Positions 38,541-50,805 of a DNA stretch of 64,000 nt are shown piece after piece. Under the pieces are notes generated by a model. The model saw nothing but the letters and a program-made list of their open reading frames with translations, was not told the origin of the DNA and searched no databases. The stretch lies in the NCBI RefSeq assembly GCF_002994745.2, contig NC_037094.1, positions 248,001 through 312,000 on the forward strand. Reading direction: 5' to 3'. This DNA is from Rosa chinensis. Taxonomy: Eukaryota; Streptophyta; Magnoliopsida; Rosales; Rosaceae. Every line of letters starts with the position of its first letter. Positions within the stretch are counted from its first letter, which is position 1. Position numbers and translations under genes: made by a program.

Positions 38541-41500
38541 TGATGCCCTGAGGCATGAGCGTGACCTTTGCTAATTATGTTGGGCTGTATGTACAAGTCC
38601 CCGAAGTCCCCAGTCAAGGAGGGTGTTCTTGCGGGTTGATACCAAAGCGTAGCTTTGTGCCGTATATCAAGCATAATTAGTGCGAGTGCGTCGTCCATCT
38701 AGAATTGTTAGAGCGAACGCTTTTGCCCTTTCGGGTGGGCCCCTGCTAGGCCCTGCGAGGAGTCCCCCACTCCTGGCTATAGACCTCCGGATGGTCGGAA
38801 AATTGTTTGATGAGGGGAGCTGCGCGGAGCAGAGGGTGTTGGGTAGCGAGCCCAATCTTAGATACCCAAGCGTCGGGGTTAACTGCCGGATCAATGGCTG
38901 CCGTGGGCTGTGTTAACTAGTCCCTAGCTGTTTTCTCGAATGAGAAACTTGACTGCAATGCCGCGTAGCGGTCATTGTCATTATGAGGCGTTGCCTTACC
39001 GCTTGGCGGTTTGGTTGAAAATGATAAACACATAGGGCAAGTAATAATATTTTGTTCGAGTGTCCCATGTTTATTTAATTTTGCAATTAAAATAGAAGCA
39101 TGGCATATGTGTATAGCATGTACTTGTAATGTGGATGCTAATATCATTTTTGCATTTTTGTAGATATGCTAATGGATCATTGAGATCGGTATGTGAAGCA
39201 TGACATATCTAGTACGTGAGATCTAGAAAGTGTTGCCAAATCTACGAAATGTTGTTGGCATGCTTAAAAGTTATGGAAGCATGTAAAGATATATCAAGTG
39301 TGATATTCTATAAGCATGCTTAGAAGTAGTAAAAGCATGGTATTGGCATGGCGGTAGCTCAAATTGAAAGAGCGTAAAATGTAAGATATAGTGACTTATC
39401 TTATGCCGATTTGGAGGTTAGCGGAGTTGGCCGAGCATGACGGTCCATTGCTTGTGGCGGATAAAGTACTCCGATAATGCCCGTCAACTCGTAGTTGCGG
39501 TCGAATGCTTGATAGAAATAGTTGAATTTCCTTCGAACAAAATAGGTGATTAGTGCATGAGTATGTAAAATCAACACTAGTACTTTGCATATGTACTTTG
39601 ATGAGATTTTGAGCAAAGTGTATATATGCAAAATTGTAGTTGGCAACAAAGTTCATGCTATTTTGAAATGTGAGAGTGCCATTCGGGATGTAGAGCCATA
39701 TATGCAAGATTGAGGTGAGCTAATCACAGTGCAAATATGTGGGCTTTAGGAAAAAATTTGACAAAGTCTATAATTTAATTAAACATTGGTATGCCCTGCA
39801 TGCACAGTAGTTTGAAATTTTGACCCGTTTGTTTGTGGCCATGCCTTGTTTAATCAAGGTGGAGCATAATTATATATATATATACGTGCATAACTCATGC
39901 ACCTCTGCCATATGCATGCAAGATTAAGTCAAAGAAGTTCTGACATAACTCATGGGTGTCTGACATATGTTTACCCATTTGATAATTGGCTCAACAGTAA
40001 AGGTGTATGTGTCCATAGTTGATGGAGACGTCGCACGCGGCCAAATATAAACATATATATGCATGAGGTGTAGGTGTGGACAGACGGCAAGTGTGTGTGC
40101 TCACAACCTATGATAGAGAGCAGAGGCATGTGGTGTGCAGCTGTGCATATCAATAAAGATAGAATAAGGTACAGAGTGAAGGAAGACTCATCTTTTTGAC
40201 TGTTCTGACCACCACAGATCGCCGAAGCGCGAAGCCATGATTGAAGGGAGGTGCCCAGATGCCCGCTAATTGACTAATTGAAGGAGAACATAGCTTGATG
40301 GCAAAATCAATTTCTCAGGTATCAGAGTGAGCTCCAGAAGGCGAGTTATACAAGTTTAAGTGGGCGGAGATGATGAGTAGATATTGATGAGGGGATGACG
40401 GTGAAGACGCAGTCGAGTTCAGTTGACCGTGGTGAACCTGTCAGTTTCAGTTCGCGGTGGCAATCCCGACAAGTTGGCGAACCCGTCAAGTTCGAGCCTC
40501 GTGGAGAAGTCGATTGGCGGGCACACCTGGTGGAGCTTTGTTTAGAAGAGGTACCAGGCTTGGCGGAGTTGTGTCAGCGGGGCGGAGCCTTTGGGCGGGT
40601 CAGCGGATCAGCGGTACTTGTCCGGCGGAGCCTGGGACATCAGCGGTGACCTTGATGCTCCGTTAAGATTTCGTTAGCGGTGGTACCTAGCTGGAGGTTG
40701 ATTGATGGGTTGTTCAGTTGATGCTTGATCAAAGCTTCACGGGTAATGACTGAGCTTCGCTCTTCTTGACGCTGATCGAAGAAGCAGATGGAAGCTGTCA
40801 TGGGTGTCCAAATCAATTCTTGGACTGGGTGTCCGTCGATTGCGTCTGCCGCTAGTGGCAGCGCTGCTGGAGCTACCCACTGACGTTGGTGCAACAGCCT
40901 GGTAGTGGCGGAGTCGTACCTGGAGGTTGGCGGGTACTTGCTATGGCAGACTTGGAGCTCGGCGGAGTTGGCTAGCGGGTTGTCCGGCGGAGCGGCTGTT
41001 GCTGGCGATACTCTGCTAGCGGTCTCTAGTCCGGTGGAGACTTGGATGGCGGAACTTTTGGCCGACGGAGTCCTTGTCCAGCGGAGCGGAGCTCTTGGGT
41101 GGCGGAGTTCCTGGCCGGCGGAGCCTTTGTCGCCGGTGGTTGGCGCTTGCAGTGCCGCTGATGGATGGCTAGCGGCGGAGCTAGCAGGAGGATGGCCAGC
41201 GAGGTTTGCTGGCACGTTTGGAGCTTGCTAGCGGAGTGCATTGGTCTGCTGGCGGTGGTGACCAGCGACGGTGCCTAGCGGAAGAAGCTCGGCGGAGCGG
41301 AGTTTTGGAGTTCAGCGGAGGCGCTGTTGATTGAAGCTTGCTTCCTAGCGGAGCTTTGGCCACTGAAGAAGTGTGGCGGATACTTGCAGCTTGTTAGCGG
41401 TGTACAGTGTACAGTGTGGCGGAGGATTTTCCGTCGGAGGTTGGCTAGCAATCCGTTTCCAGCGGAGGATGGCCTACTGGAGGTAGCAGTCGAGCTTGCT

Positions 41501-41920
41501 GGCGGTGAAGCCTTGACTGGCGGAGCTCCTTTTGGAGAGTAGGAAGCTAGCGGATGTTGCTTCTGCTGGGAGTAGCTGGCGGGAAATGTACCGCTGATGC
41601 ATGATTCGAAGAATGAACATGGGTGCCCAGAGAAGTTTTCTGGGTGTCCAGAGCAGTGAGCAGCAAATTTTTTTTTTTTTTTTTTTGGTGTAGCGTTGAC
41701 TACTTGAGCTGGCGTTGACCAAGCATTGACTGGTCCATGGGCGTTGACTGAGCCTGTGGGTGTTGACCGGAGTTGACCAGCCATGTTGGGCATTGACCGG
41801 CCCCGATGGCACAAGTTACCGCTAAGAATTTCGATTATATAACTCAAAGAGAGAAATTATTTTGAGCTCGGTTAAGATGACTTAACTCAATGGTAAGTGA
41901 CGAAGCCTTTGTGTCGGCTT

Positions 41921-41937
41921 CCCACAGACGGCGCCAA
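41921..41937 (-). promoter_or_regulatory. Primer-binding site of the LARD
   Basis: Directly inside the LTR at 41938, the minus strand reads TTGGCGCCGTCTGTGGG. Primer sites of the TGGCGCC type are common in plant Gypsy elements (recalled). It fixes the element's direction as minus. Confidence 0.75.
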
Positions 41938-42436
41938 TGTTAACGTTAGTGATCCGTGGGATCTCTAGTTAGCTTTAAAGAGAGAGAGAGAGAGAGAGAG
42001 AGTGACACGAGATGTATAGTGGTTTATCTCCCGCCTTAGCGGGAAACTACGTCCACTTGAATGTGTACTAGTGTGTCGAGCCTTGCGGCCTAACAAGATT
42101 ACAAGAGATGTAATGGGATTGAATTGTGTTTAAGTGGGAGGAGGCATTCCTTTTATAGGTGAAGGAATGCTTATCCTTTACATTGTTTTCGATGTGGGAC
42201 AAGCAACCACCATTTATAGTCTAGAAAGCCTATTTGTGAGGGCATGTTGGCAAGGCCGGGAAGGTGGCTTCCCGACGACGGATTTGCGACTTCCGGATAC
42301 CGTAGCGTAGCTTGAACATAGGGCTACAAGATGCATGTCTCGGTTGGGCCTCACCATGGCTTGTGGGTGTCTCAAAGAGGGTGTTACTTATGCTTGGTGA
42401 TGTAGTAAATACTCCATATTGTTGGAGGTATGTACA
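41938..42436 (-). repeat. LTR (5' LTR in element orientation)
   Basis: 499 bp, identical to the other LTR apart from three extra GA units and one C/T difference, as far as can be seen by eye. Confidence 0.95.
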
Positions 42437-42441
42437 CTATC

Positions 42442-43073
42442 GTAATTATTTGGTTTAGCTGCTTGAGTGAGTTAATGTCTTGAATTTTTATCCATATAGA
42501 GGTTACAAAGACATCATCCCTATATACAATTTACGAGTTAAAAAAGTTCATCCTCTAACCAAACAAACAGCCTTCAGTTACGAATACTAATACAGACAAT
42601 TTTATAATATTCGATTGATAAACGATAACTAAACATATTTCCTATTTAGCCACGGCCTACATCAATAATCCCTTGTGATTTCGAGTGAAATAGCCACAAG
42701 GACTTGCCACTGTGGGACTTAATGTTGGCTAATTATTGTGCAATGTATTTATTTATTATTAAATAAATATGTGGATGATAATATCAAAAGTGTCAATAAG
42801 CTAGATAACTCAATTAACTTGCACCAAAGAAAAGAATCACATATGACGAAAAATTGTAACTGAAGAAAAGTTTGAGATTTGCCACAAACACACATAAAAA
42901 AAAAAAAAAAAAAAAGGTAGGAAATTTGGTAAGTGGTTAAGAAGGAGGTCAAAGGAAGTTTGGATGAAATGGAAAAAGAAACAGAAAGGGGAATCGAGCA
43001 AAAGCCCCGTGAACTGACCCAATAAAAAGAAGAAAAGCCAAGCCGTGAGGGAATTGCCTGGATTGAAGCAAGC
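42442..43073. other. Promoter side of the PP1 inhibitor-3 gene
   Basis: AT-rich spacer, with a poly(A) run at about 42897-42914. The last ~200 bp before 43074 probably hold the promoter and leader of the inhibitor-3 gene. No clear TATA box is seen. Confidence 0.45.
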
Positions 43074-43412
43074 ATGAGCGGCGGCGGCGGCAGAGCTCCA
43101 CCGACGGCGAGCGCGAGCGCGAGCGTGACGACCACCATCACCGTTGAGAATCCGGATGCGTTGTCGTCATCTTCGTCGGGATCCACATCTTCGCCGTTGG
43201 TTTTGCGACTGAATCGGAAGAAGAAGCAAGTCACCTGGAAGGAGGGAACCGTCGACAACGAGTTTATGCAGAAGAAGAGCTCCAAAAAGTGCTGCATCTT
43301 CCACAAGGATAAGCCGTTTGACGAAGACGATACCGATGATGACGACGATCACCACCACCACCACCACGACGATCCTCCCTCATCTTCTCAAAATCACAGC
43401 AGCGTCGTCTGA
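43074..43412 (+). CDS. INH3: Type 1 protein phosphatase inhibitor-3 (PPP1R11/YPI1 family)
   Basis: The product is a small, largely disordered regulator that binds and inhibits protein phosphatase 1, mostly in the nucleus in other organisms. The 112-residue single-exon frame has a Gly/Ala/Ser/Thr-rich start, the family core NRKKKQVTWKEGTVDNEFMQ (residues 47-66), with VTW at 53-55 as the PP1-docking RVxF-type motif, then KKSSKKCCIFHK with the conserved CC at 73-74. An acidic segment and a run of six His (93-98) follow; the His run could bind metal. Length and motif order fit plant inhibitor-3. The ATG is the first in frame, preceded by a purine-rich leader. I am confident of the family. Confidence 0.93.
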   Translation: MSGGGGRAPPTASASASVTTTITVENPDALSSSSSGSTSSPLVLRLNRKKKQVTWKEGTVDNEFMQKKSSKKCCIFHKDKPFDEDDTDDDDDHHHHHHDDPPSSSQNHSSVV

Positions 43413-44622
43413 TCTCATCTCATCTCATCTCATCAAGCTTTCTAGTCAATTGATAATTTTGGATGTGCTTGATTTTGTGATTGTTTTTAGTGCTATGCTT
43501 GATGTAATATTGTTCATGTTTTTCTTTTTATGCTCTGCTCTGGGTTCGGATGTTGTTGATGTTTAATATGGATTGAACATTGTAGTTTCACCCGAAATGG
43601 GAATACATTTGGTTAGATTCATCGTTTTCGTAGCAAATTGAGAATATATGATAGCATTGGCCATTCAATGCAGGAAGGAACTAGTGTGAGCTTTGTTATA
43701 TACTCGGTTGAATCATTTGCCATTCAATTACCAACATGTATTCTTCATAAAACAAAAGCCCTGGATACGGAGACAATTCTTCCCCAGATAACAAGGCTCT
43801 CAGCTCAATCAATCAAAATGCAATTGATATGATGCCAGAGAACGTACACTCGATGCATGCCGCTGTGCTCTTTTCTGAAAGCTCACACAGTTCCGTAGCA
43901 TTACAGACACCCTGCTCCTATTACAAAACCAACACACAACAAGGCAATTTAACCATTTAGCCAGCCAAGCCTGATCTGACATAATAGAATAAGTACTACA
44001 AGTCTACAACCAAACAACACATGCACACCATTCAAAAATGCTGAAAACCAGTGCTGTTCCTTTGGTCTTTCATTATCATATGATAAACGCAGAAAGAATT
44101 AACTGGAAGACTATTGTATCATAAATAAAAAATCAATCTACATTGCCAATAAGCAAGGAATGATACAATTGTACTGCAATGCACAGCATCACCTTTCTTG
44201 ATCCAATTATATAACAGATACGATAAGATCACCATCCTAAATTTCAACTCCCTGTCCATGTGGGGATTTCCACTTTCAATACAAAGGAACACATAACCGA
44301 GAACAAAAAAATAGTATATAAGATAAATAATCCCGTCACTTATCTGCTCTGTTGCAGCTTTTCTTAAGCTGTTGCAGGTACGGCTTCAGACTTGAATGTT
44401 ATTAACATACCAATATTTGGAAACAAGAATCTTATTGCCGTATAATTCTGCTTCTATTGTAATCTCTCAGGTATTTTTCTCCTGTTTGAATTGCACTGCA
44501 GCTATATATATGAAGTATGACTATGGCCAAACGTGCAGCTGAGAAATTTCAGCCCATTCCATTGAATCTTACTCTTAGTAAAGAAGCAACTTGATTATAT
44601 GAAAGTGCAAATGAAAATTCCT
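43413..44622. other. 3' flanks of two convergent genes
   Basis: The inhibitor-3 gene (plus) and the LysM gene (minus) converge here. The stretch probably holds both 3' untranslated regions. A 64-codon open frame at 43638-43832 is not convincing. Confidence 0.5.
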
Positions 44623-46289
44623 CTAATCAAGGGCAGTTTTCCAGCGGCCAGTTATTGGTTTCGGCAAGCCATCAAAGATTGGTCTGGTAATAGATGCTGC
44701 ATTTGAAAGAGCTTGCAAGTCTGTTTTCAAGCTCCACCTTGAAGTTGGCCAAACTGATGCTGTGCTGTTATTTTCCTCCTCTTTTAAACTTGGTGTGCTT
44801 GATGATTTGCGAACAACAGTCACTTCATCAGTGGTCACGATAGACTCTCCCAGTCCCACTGGGATAGAGTTCAACCATCCTGAATCTGACTCAGATTGCA
44901 GCACTGCTCGGCTTGCTGATTTCGGCCTCATGGCTAAACCCTTTCCTGTTGAGGCTGAGAAACCACTGCTCCCACCACTTTTTTCCCCTTTTAACATCCT
45001 CTCTGGTGTGACATTCCCATTTTCAACTTCAGTTTTCTGACGCCTTCGGACTGACTTATCATCAGATTTCTCACCCTCCCCATCCATGGAGTCTGCAAAG
45101 TGCATATAATCAGCCATTGCACCATTCTCAGTCAATTGACCAACAGAAAAACGTCTAGTCATGTTATGGTGACTTTGAGAATCAGAAAATGGTGAGGCCT
45201 TTGACAACAACCCATCATCAAAGTCTTCTGAACTTCTACTTCTGTAAACAGCCATCTCCATGCCTTCAGTTGAGCCCCTCCGATTTGGAGGTTTTAGACC
45301 ATAGTATTTCTGTAAAGTGCTCATTGCTGTAGTGACCTTATCCTTGGGAGCTCTTGAACCTACAGATCGGAATGGTGGTAGCAAATTAGGCTGGCCAAGA
45401 CCTGAGGATGACTTTTCAGTGTTGTTTTCTCTGCAATAAGACATATATAAGCTTCAACATCCAGTGTATATAAATAGCATACAGACAACAATGCACTTCA
45501 ACATCCAGCTAGCATATCTAATTTTGGAACTGGAGAAAAGGCCTCGTCTTTTGAACTCCTAGTTACAAACAATAGTCTGATATAGAAACCCTAATTTCAA
45601 ACAAATAGTCGAATACCATTGTGTGATTAGAATGTAAAGATCTAATCACACAATGGTATTAGCAATATAGAGACATAACAGGAGTAGCAAACAAATAGCG
45701 GAGGGCATACTGCAATCAAACTAGCTGCTTTGGTTGACAAATATGTATGGTGCCAGATATAGTAACCATGTAAATATGTGTATGATTCAAATCAGCAGCA
45801 GCCAAAACTAGTGAGAAGATTCAAATACATAATAAATTTGGTAAGTGCATGTAACCCACATAGGAAGGAAATGGAAGATGGAAACAAAAAGAAATGAGAA
45901 GATTACTGTGGAGAAAGAGAAGCAGTAGATGGTGAATGTCTTCCTGGTAAAGGTATTTTCAAGGTCTTCAAAGCAAACATTTGAAGATCTGTAGCAAAGC
46001 CATTCATCCTTTTAATGTCAGCGACCTGATTCATAGATCAATTCACACAATAAGCATTAAATCCCAGTCATGTGTGTGTGTTCCCATTACTACAACTTAG
46101 AAGAACAAGCACAAGAAGAAATCAAACAAAACTAGCCCAAAAAGCGTAATAGAGCAACATTACCTCAACGCCGTATTTGATAGCAACGCCGGCGAGAGTG
46201 TCCATCTTGGAGACTTGGTGCTCTATGTAATTCTTTCCTCCTCCTCCTGCTCCTCCGTTGCCCACCGACCCTGTATTTGAAGGCGACAT
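44623..46289 (-). CDS. Intracellular LysM-domain protein
   Basis: Exons (minus): 46289-46164, 46025-45907, 45430-44623, all GT..AG, total 1053 nt, 350 residues. After a Gly-rich N terminus (MSPSNTGSVG...), a single LysM fold spans about residues 21-70: YIEHQVSKMDTLAGVAIKYG, then VADIKRMN and LQMFALKTLKIPLPG. LysM modules bind N-acetylglucosamine polymers. There is no signal peptide, membrane segment or kinase, so this belongs to the plant class of non-secretory LysM proteins, whose role is poorly known. The rest is a long, Ser-rich, likely disordered tail with many possible phosphorylation sites and a conserved-looking C terminus near WKTALD. The second intron (45906-45431) contains a perfect 20-bp inverted repeat. 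Confidence 0.9.
45612..45660. repeat. Perfect 20-bp inverted repeat in a LysM intron
   Basis: AATACCATTGTGTGATTAGA at 45612-45631 is followed after 9 bp by its exact reverse complement at 45641-45660. The stem is too short for a typical plant miRNA precursor and may be a small MITE remnant. Confidence 0.9.
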
Positions 46290-47306
46290 TTTGCCCTCTA
46301 ATCCGATCTCAGTTTTCCAGACCTTGAAGCATCGAATCCAATCAAGATTGCTGCCTGGGCCTCAAGACCAATCTCTCCAAAATTTTTACAGAACAAACAG
46401 AAAGGAAAACAGATCGATACAGAAATTCAACTATTAAACTAAATCGAGTCCACAACAAAGTCAAATGCTTGGGTAGGAGAAGAGGCACTATGATTTTATT
46501 TGTTTTTTAGGAAAACAAGCAAACGAACTGGTAAAGGTTCAACGAGGTGTGCTTAACAAAAAAAAAAAAAAAAGATTATTATATTCCCCTGACGCGGAAC
46601 GACACAGGGTGGAGAAGAGAAAGAGAACACCGACTACCGACACATCTCAGCCTTCCTCAGCGCTTCATCTATATTTGATTATATTCAACTCAAGCAATCT
46701 AACGACTCACCCTGCTCCTGGACCCACTTTCTGTATATTCCATTCTTCTTTTCCTTCCCTTTTATCCCGTTGCTGTTTTTGTATTTTCATTTTGTGGTCA
46801 AGTTCATGCGTGATTATGGATTTTCTTTTAAATTCATTTCGAGAATATGACTAGTAAGCTTTGCAACCACAAAAAAAAAACTTGTGAAACTTGTGCTTTA
46901 TTTCTTAAAATTGTCATTGCATTCATCTTGGATGTATTCAATAGTGTATATCGTTAACTTGTTCGTAGTTGAAAAGTGTGACACCAGAAACTCTAGTTTT
47001 ATAGTTGTAGCGTCTCTTGAATCCTTATTAAGTTAACGATTAATGCCAATGGTACCTTCACGAGTAGGTCTCTATGGTTGGCAATGGTCAAGTTGGAATT
47101 TTCATCAATAGGTCGCTAGGTTCAGCCTCCTCCAGGTAGATTTCCCTACTCATGCACCTGCACGTGGCAAAGATGCCTAAGCGGGTAGATGAAACCCATA
47201 GGGCAATTCCCGATCATGCTATATCAAGGATTGTCGAGTGGATCCTTTTGAGGTTACGATTGAGGACCTGGTGAGGTTTTTCCTTTTGGATAGAGCAATA
47301 GTTTTA
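46290..47306. other. Promoter side of the LysM gene and spacer
   Basis: The first ~300 bp are probably the leader and promoter of the LysM gene. A 101-codon plus-strand open frame at 46549-46854 begins at a poly(A) run and has no recognisable features. Nothing else stands out. Confidence 0.45.
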
Positions 47307-47666
47307 GGCCTCATTTGGTTAACGGAAATGAAATCAATTCCTTTGGAAAGCTCATGGGAAAGGAAAACTAATTTCTCACTAGCTTTCATTTCCGCTGTTT
47401 GGAAACATTCGGAAAGCAACGGAAAGAGATATGTTTATTTCAATTTTAGTGTTTGGTTTGTGTAAGAAAAGGAAACTAAATTATAGTAATATTCCATTTA
47501 TATCCTCATATATTAAAACACAAATCATAAACTTTCCAAATAAAATTGTCAATAACAATTTTCAACAAAGATATAAATGTATTTTTATCATGTAATTCTG
47601 TGAAAGTAGGAGGGAAAATAAATCATTCCTTTTCCAAGCCCTCAATTCTGTGAACCAAACAAGGCC
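47307..47666. mobile_element. Tourist-like (PIF/Harbinger) MITE, 360 bp
   Basis: The ends GGCCTCATTTGGTT and AACCAAACAAGGCC are inverted copies (one mismatch). Both are flanked by TTA (47304-47306 and 47667-47669), the target duplication of PIF/Harbinger elements. No coding capacity. Confidence 0.85.
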
Positions 47667-47669
47667 TTA

Positions 47670-50600
47670 GAGTGGCATAGAGGCAGGAAGTTACTCGGGT
47701 TTTCATATTATCCTCTCAAAGGCAAAACAAGTCGCACCTTTTATGCATGCCAGTTCTCTAATTAGGGTGAACGCTAGTGGCTCCATGCGCCATTTTCTCG
47801 AGTGATGACTAATATTGAACCTGCCCCAAAATGAATGGAAGTTATTCACTCTTCTACAAACTATGCATCGTAGTCGTAAAATTATCTCTAACAAAGAGGA
47901 GTCCCGCCTCTTCGTTTCGTTTTCCTGCAACTAGACTATTGTACACAAGGATAGCATACGAGTAAATGATTGTGTATTGCAATGACAAAAATCCTCTTTG
48001 GCTCTTTCTTTTCTTTTGAAAGAATGCTAGAGTTCAGACTTTGTCTAGAACCAAGGAAAAAGAGCAATTATTCTCTTCGGAAGGGTAGGGAGAAAATTGA
48101 AGAGGAAAGGTTCCACTTCAAGTATTCTTCCCCATGTATATTTGAGTGGGGAATCACAACCCACAACCCCTAAAGTATTCAACTCAGGTGCATTTTCCTT
48201 TAAAGCTTTTCACTGAAGCATACACCAGAAACTAGAGAGGCTGCAACTTGCAAGCAAGCAGATAAACAGCATGATACAAAAACTTGTTTAGATATCCAAC
48301 TGCACATCCGTAGCACTGAGCCAAACCCAACAAGGGTCGATTGTTACTATATTCCACACTTTCAAGAAACTTTTGCTGTGTAATAAGAAACATTGCATCC
48401 ACAATAACAAATCTCTCACCATCTCTACCTCCTCAAGACCTAGTGAAACCACAGAATGATACTACCCACATCCATATTTAAAAGAAAAGCTGATACCACT
48501 CCTAGGTCATTATCATAGCAAGCAAAATAAATCCACTATGTATTCATTACCAGTAGTGTGAACTGGGATCATGGCTATAACCTCCACGCCTGGCCAAATG
48601 TTTGACTCCAAGATGGTCAAATCACCATATGAACATTTCATTCCAACGACATCCAAAACCCACTAGTATCACCACAAGGACTATCGCAAGGTCACAACAT
48701 CCAATGCTTGGCCTACTGTTTTGATTCCATGATGATCAAATCACAACAGGAACATTTCATTCCACAACATCCAAAACCCACTAATATCACCACACGAACT
48801 ATTGCAATGCCTCCTTTAAAGAATCGCGTGCAAGTAAGAGATGAATAGAAAGAAGAAAATAAATAGAATCAAAAAAACTTTGAATAAGCAATTGAAGCAA
48901 CAAGACCGTGTAATACAGACATTCCAAAATTAAGGTGTTACCCACATGAAAACTTTTACAGAATAGAACACTGATAATGCACATAAAATTTGACAAAAAT
49001 CTTGAATCTGTGAGAAATTCGTAACTTGAACAAAATAAAGGTGGACACTTTACCTATTCTTATCACATCCAAATATAGAAAAGAAAAAAAAAAAAAAACA
49101 ACTGTTACTAACTGTTAATGTGCAAGATCTTTCTTTGTTCAACATTTGGTTGCAGATTTAAACTGCTATTCATACCTGCCGAAAAGAGACAGATAACCTT
49201 TCAGTGGAAAATTTAACAACTCATAAACATCAAACAATATAAAGCGGCCAAAAAAAGAAACAAAACAACTTAAAGGAGATGAATCACCCACTGTAGGTAA
49301 AACAATTAAGCATGACAAACTAAACAACCAAATGCACATAAACTCTGAACAGTTTGCTTCAAGGAATCTGTCGGTATGTTCCAATAAGAAACAAAACAGA
49401 GTTTAAAACTTCTCTAGACAAAAAAAAAAAAAAGGATTGGAACTTCCATAGTCATTCAGTTCCAATTTGACAGTCATGAACAAATCGGGCCAAATAAACC
49501 CCCAAGACATTTAGACATATTTGTAGAAAGCATCACAACCGAAGAATACATTTTAACAATGAAAGAGAAAAGAAAAATGGGTAAGGTCCTGGTCTTGCAT
49601 AGTCCTCTGTGATCATTAACAGAGTTGTATGAAAAAGAAAAAACATTCAGTGGTCCAACTCTTTTGAAAGGAACACCAGACAAAACCTGATCAGCACAGA
49701 ATTCAGGTATTTTGACAGCAAGAACAGAATTTAGTAGAGAACTTTAAATAATGCACCTATCAAGATTTAGTGATCCTCTTGGAATCCGATGTATCAAAAA
49801 TTCAAAATACGGAGATAGTCAATGAATCTAACAAAAAGAAATCATAACTGACTGGTACATAAACAGAAATAGCTACTTTCTCACTAGCTTAATAAGAACG
49901 GTCAAAAAGCCAGGGAAGAAGATAAATCATGTCCAAAAAACTAACGACAGAGGCTGTGTCCATAGGCATTCTATAGGGGCACTCGGAATACAAAGGAGAA
50001 ATAGCATTAAAAATTGCAAACCTCATTTACCAATTCTCTAGGAAAAAAAGAATCCTTGTATCCTTACATCTATGAAGTTGCACTCCTACCTACCTATATG
50101 GCTATATGGCATCTTTCCATGTTTTGAAAACGATATTACACTGACACCTGGGCTTGATCTTGTCATGGAAATCAGGAAGGATAAGCCACATATTCTCAAA
50201 CCTGAAGGGACTATAGTTCATATTCATATAGAAGATGCAGATATGACATATACCAAGAACCTTTTTCTTTTTCTTTTTTTGCGTATCAAAAGTGCCATTC
50301 ATAACTATTGAGACATAGTGATATGATTTGTATCATTGGATCATTGAACATGTATCCTAATTCCTTAAACACTTGTATGTTTCTATAATTCTCCTGAATG
50401 AATTATATACTTTGGTTCAATAGTTAGAAGATGTCTAATATGTCTAATGTATGTCCATGTTGTTATCAACCTGTTCCTGATTTCTAAGCAACTTATACAC
50501 ACCTTGTATCTTTTCACCTAAACTTATTATCCAAAAGATTTCTACCACCTAAACAATACATGTCATTCTTCATGCATTGGGAAGACACAAGATTTGAGAT

Positions 50601-50805
50601 TTAAACTTAAAGTTTGGAACTCAAGTATATTTATCATTACTAGTCCATTCAAATAAAACCCAACTATAACAACAATTTTTTGTCTGCATGATTAAGCTAT
50701 TAAGCTGATTGATGATTGCTGCTCTTGTCAAATCAAACCAAAGAAACACAATCCATAAAGAAAGGGCATGAATTTGAATGGCAAAAGATGCAATACCAAT
50801 TGTCC
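47670..50805. other. Long intergenic stretch without gene
   Basis: There are only short open frames (up to about 79 codons). A diverged tandem duplication of about 120 bp lies at about 48588-48810 (phrases GAACATTTCATTCCA and ATCCAAAACCCACTA occur twice). The last several hundred bases are the 3' flank of the RING gene. I see no RNA gene and no terminal repeats. Confidence 0.5.

Larger units (their letters stand above)
36189..42436 (-). mobile_element. Non-autonomous LTR retrotransposon (LARD), very young
   Basis: Two LTRs of 493 and 499 bp (36189-36681 and 41938-42436), both TG..CA, flank 5.3 kb. The 5-bp target duplication CTATC is intact on both sides (36184-36188 and 42437-42441). By eye the LTRs differ by one substitution (near 36270 versus 42025) and three GA units. 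Read on the minus strand, the primer site TGGCGCCGTCTGTGGG follows the LTR at 41937, a TATA motif (CTATAAAAGG) lies in the LTR, and a G-rich polypurine tract (TTGGGGACTTCGGGGAC) precedes the other LTR. No gag, protease, reverse transcriptase or integrase is encoded, so it must use proteins of another element; the primer site type suggests Ty3/Gypsy. The internal part holds a 32-bp minisatellite and a GCGGAG-rich region. Confidence 0.92.

Noticed and set aside
40640..41847. Two ~190-codon minus-strand open frames in the LARD
   Set aside because: Ala/Pro/Ser-rich translation of a GCGGAG-rich repeat; no gag or pol motif.
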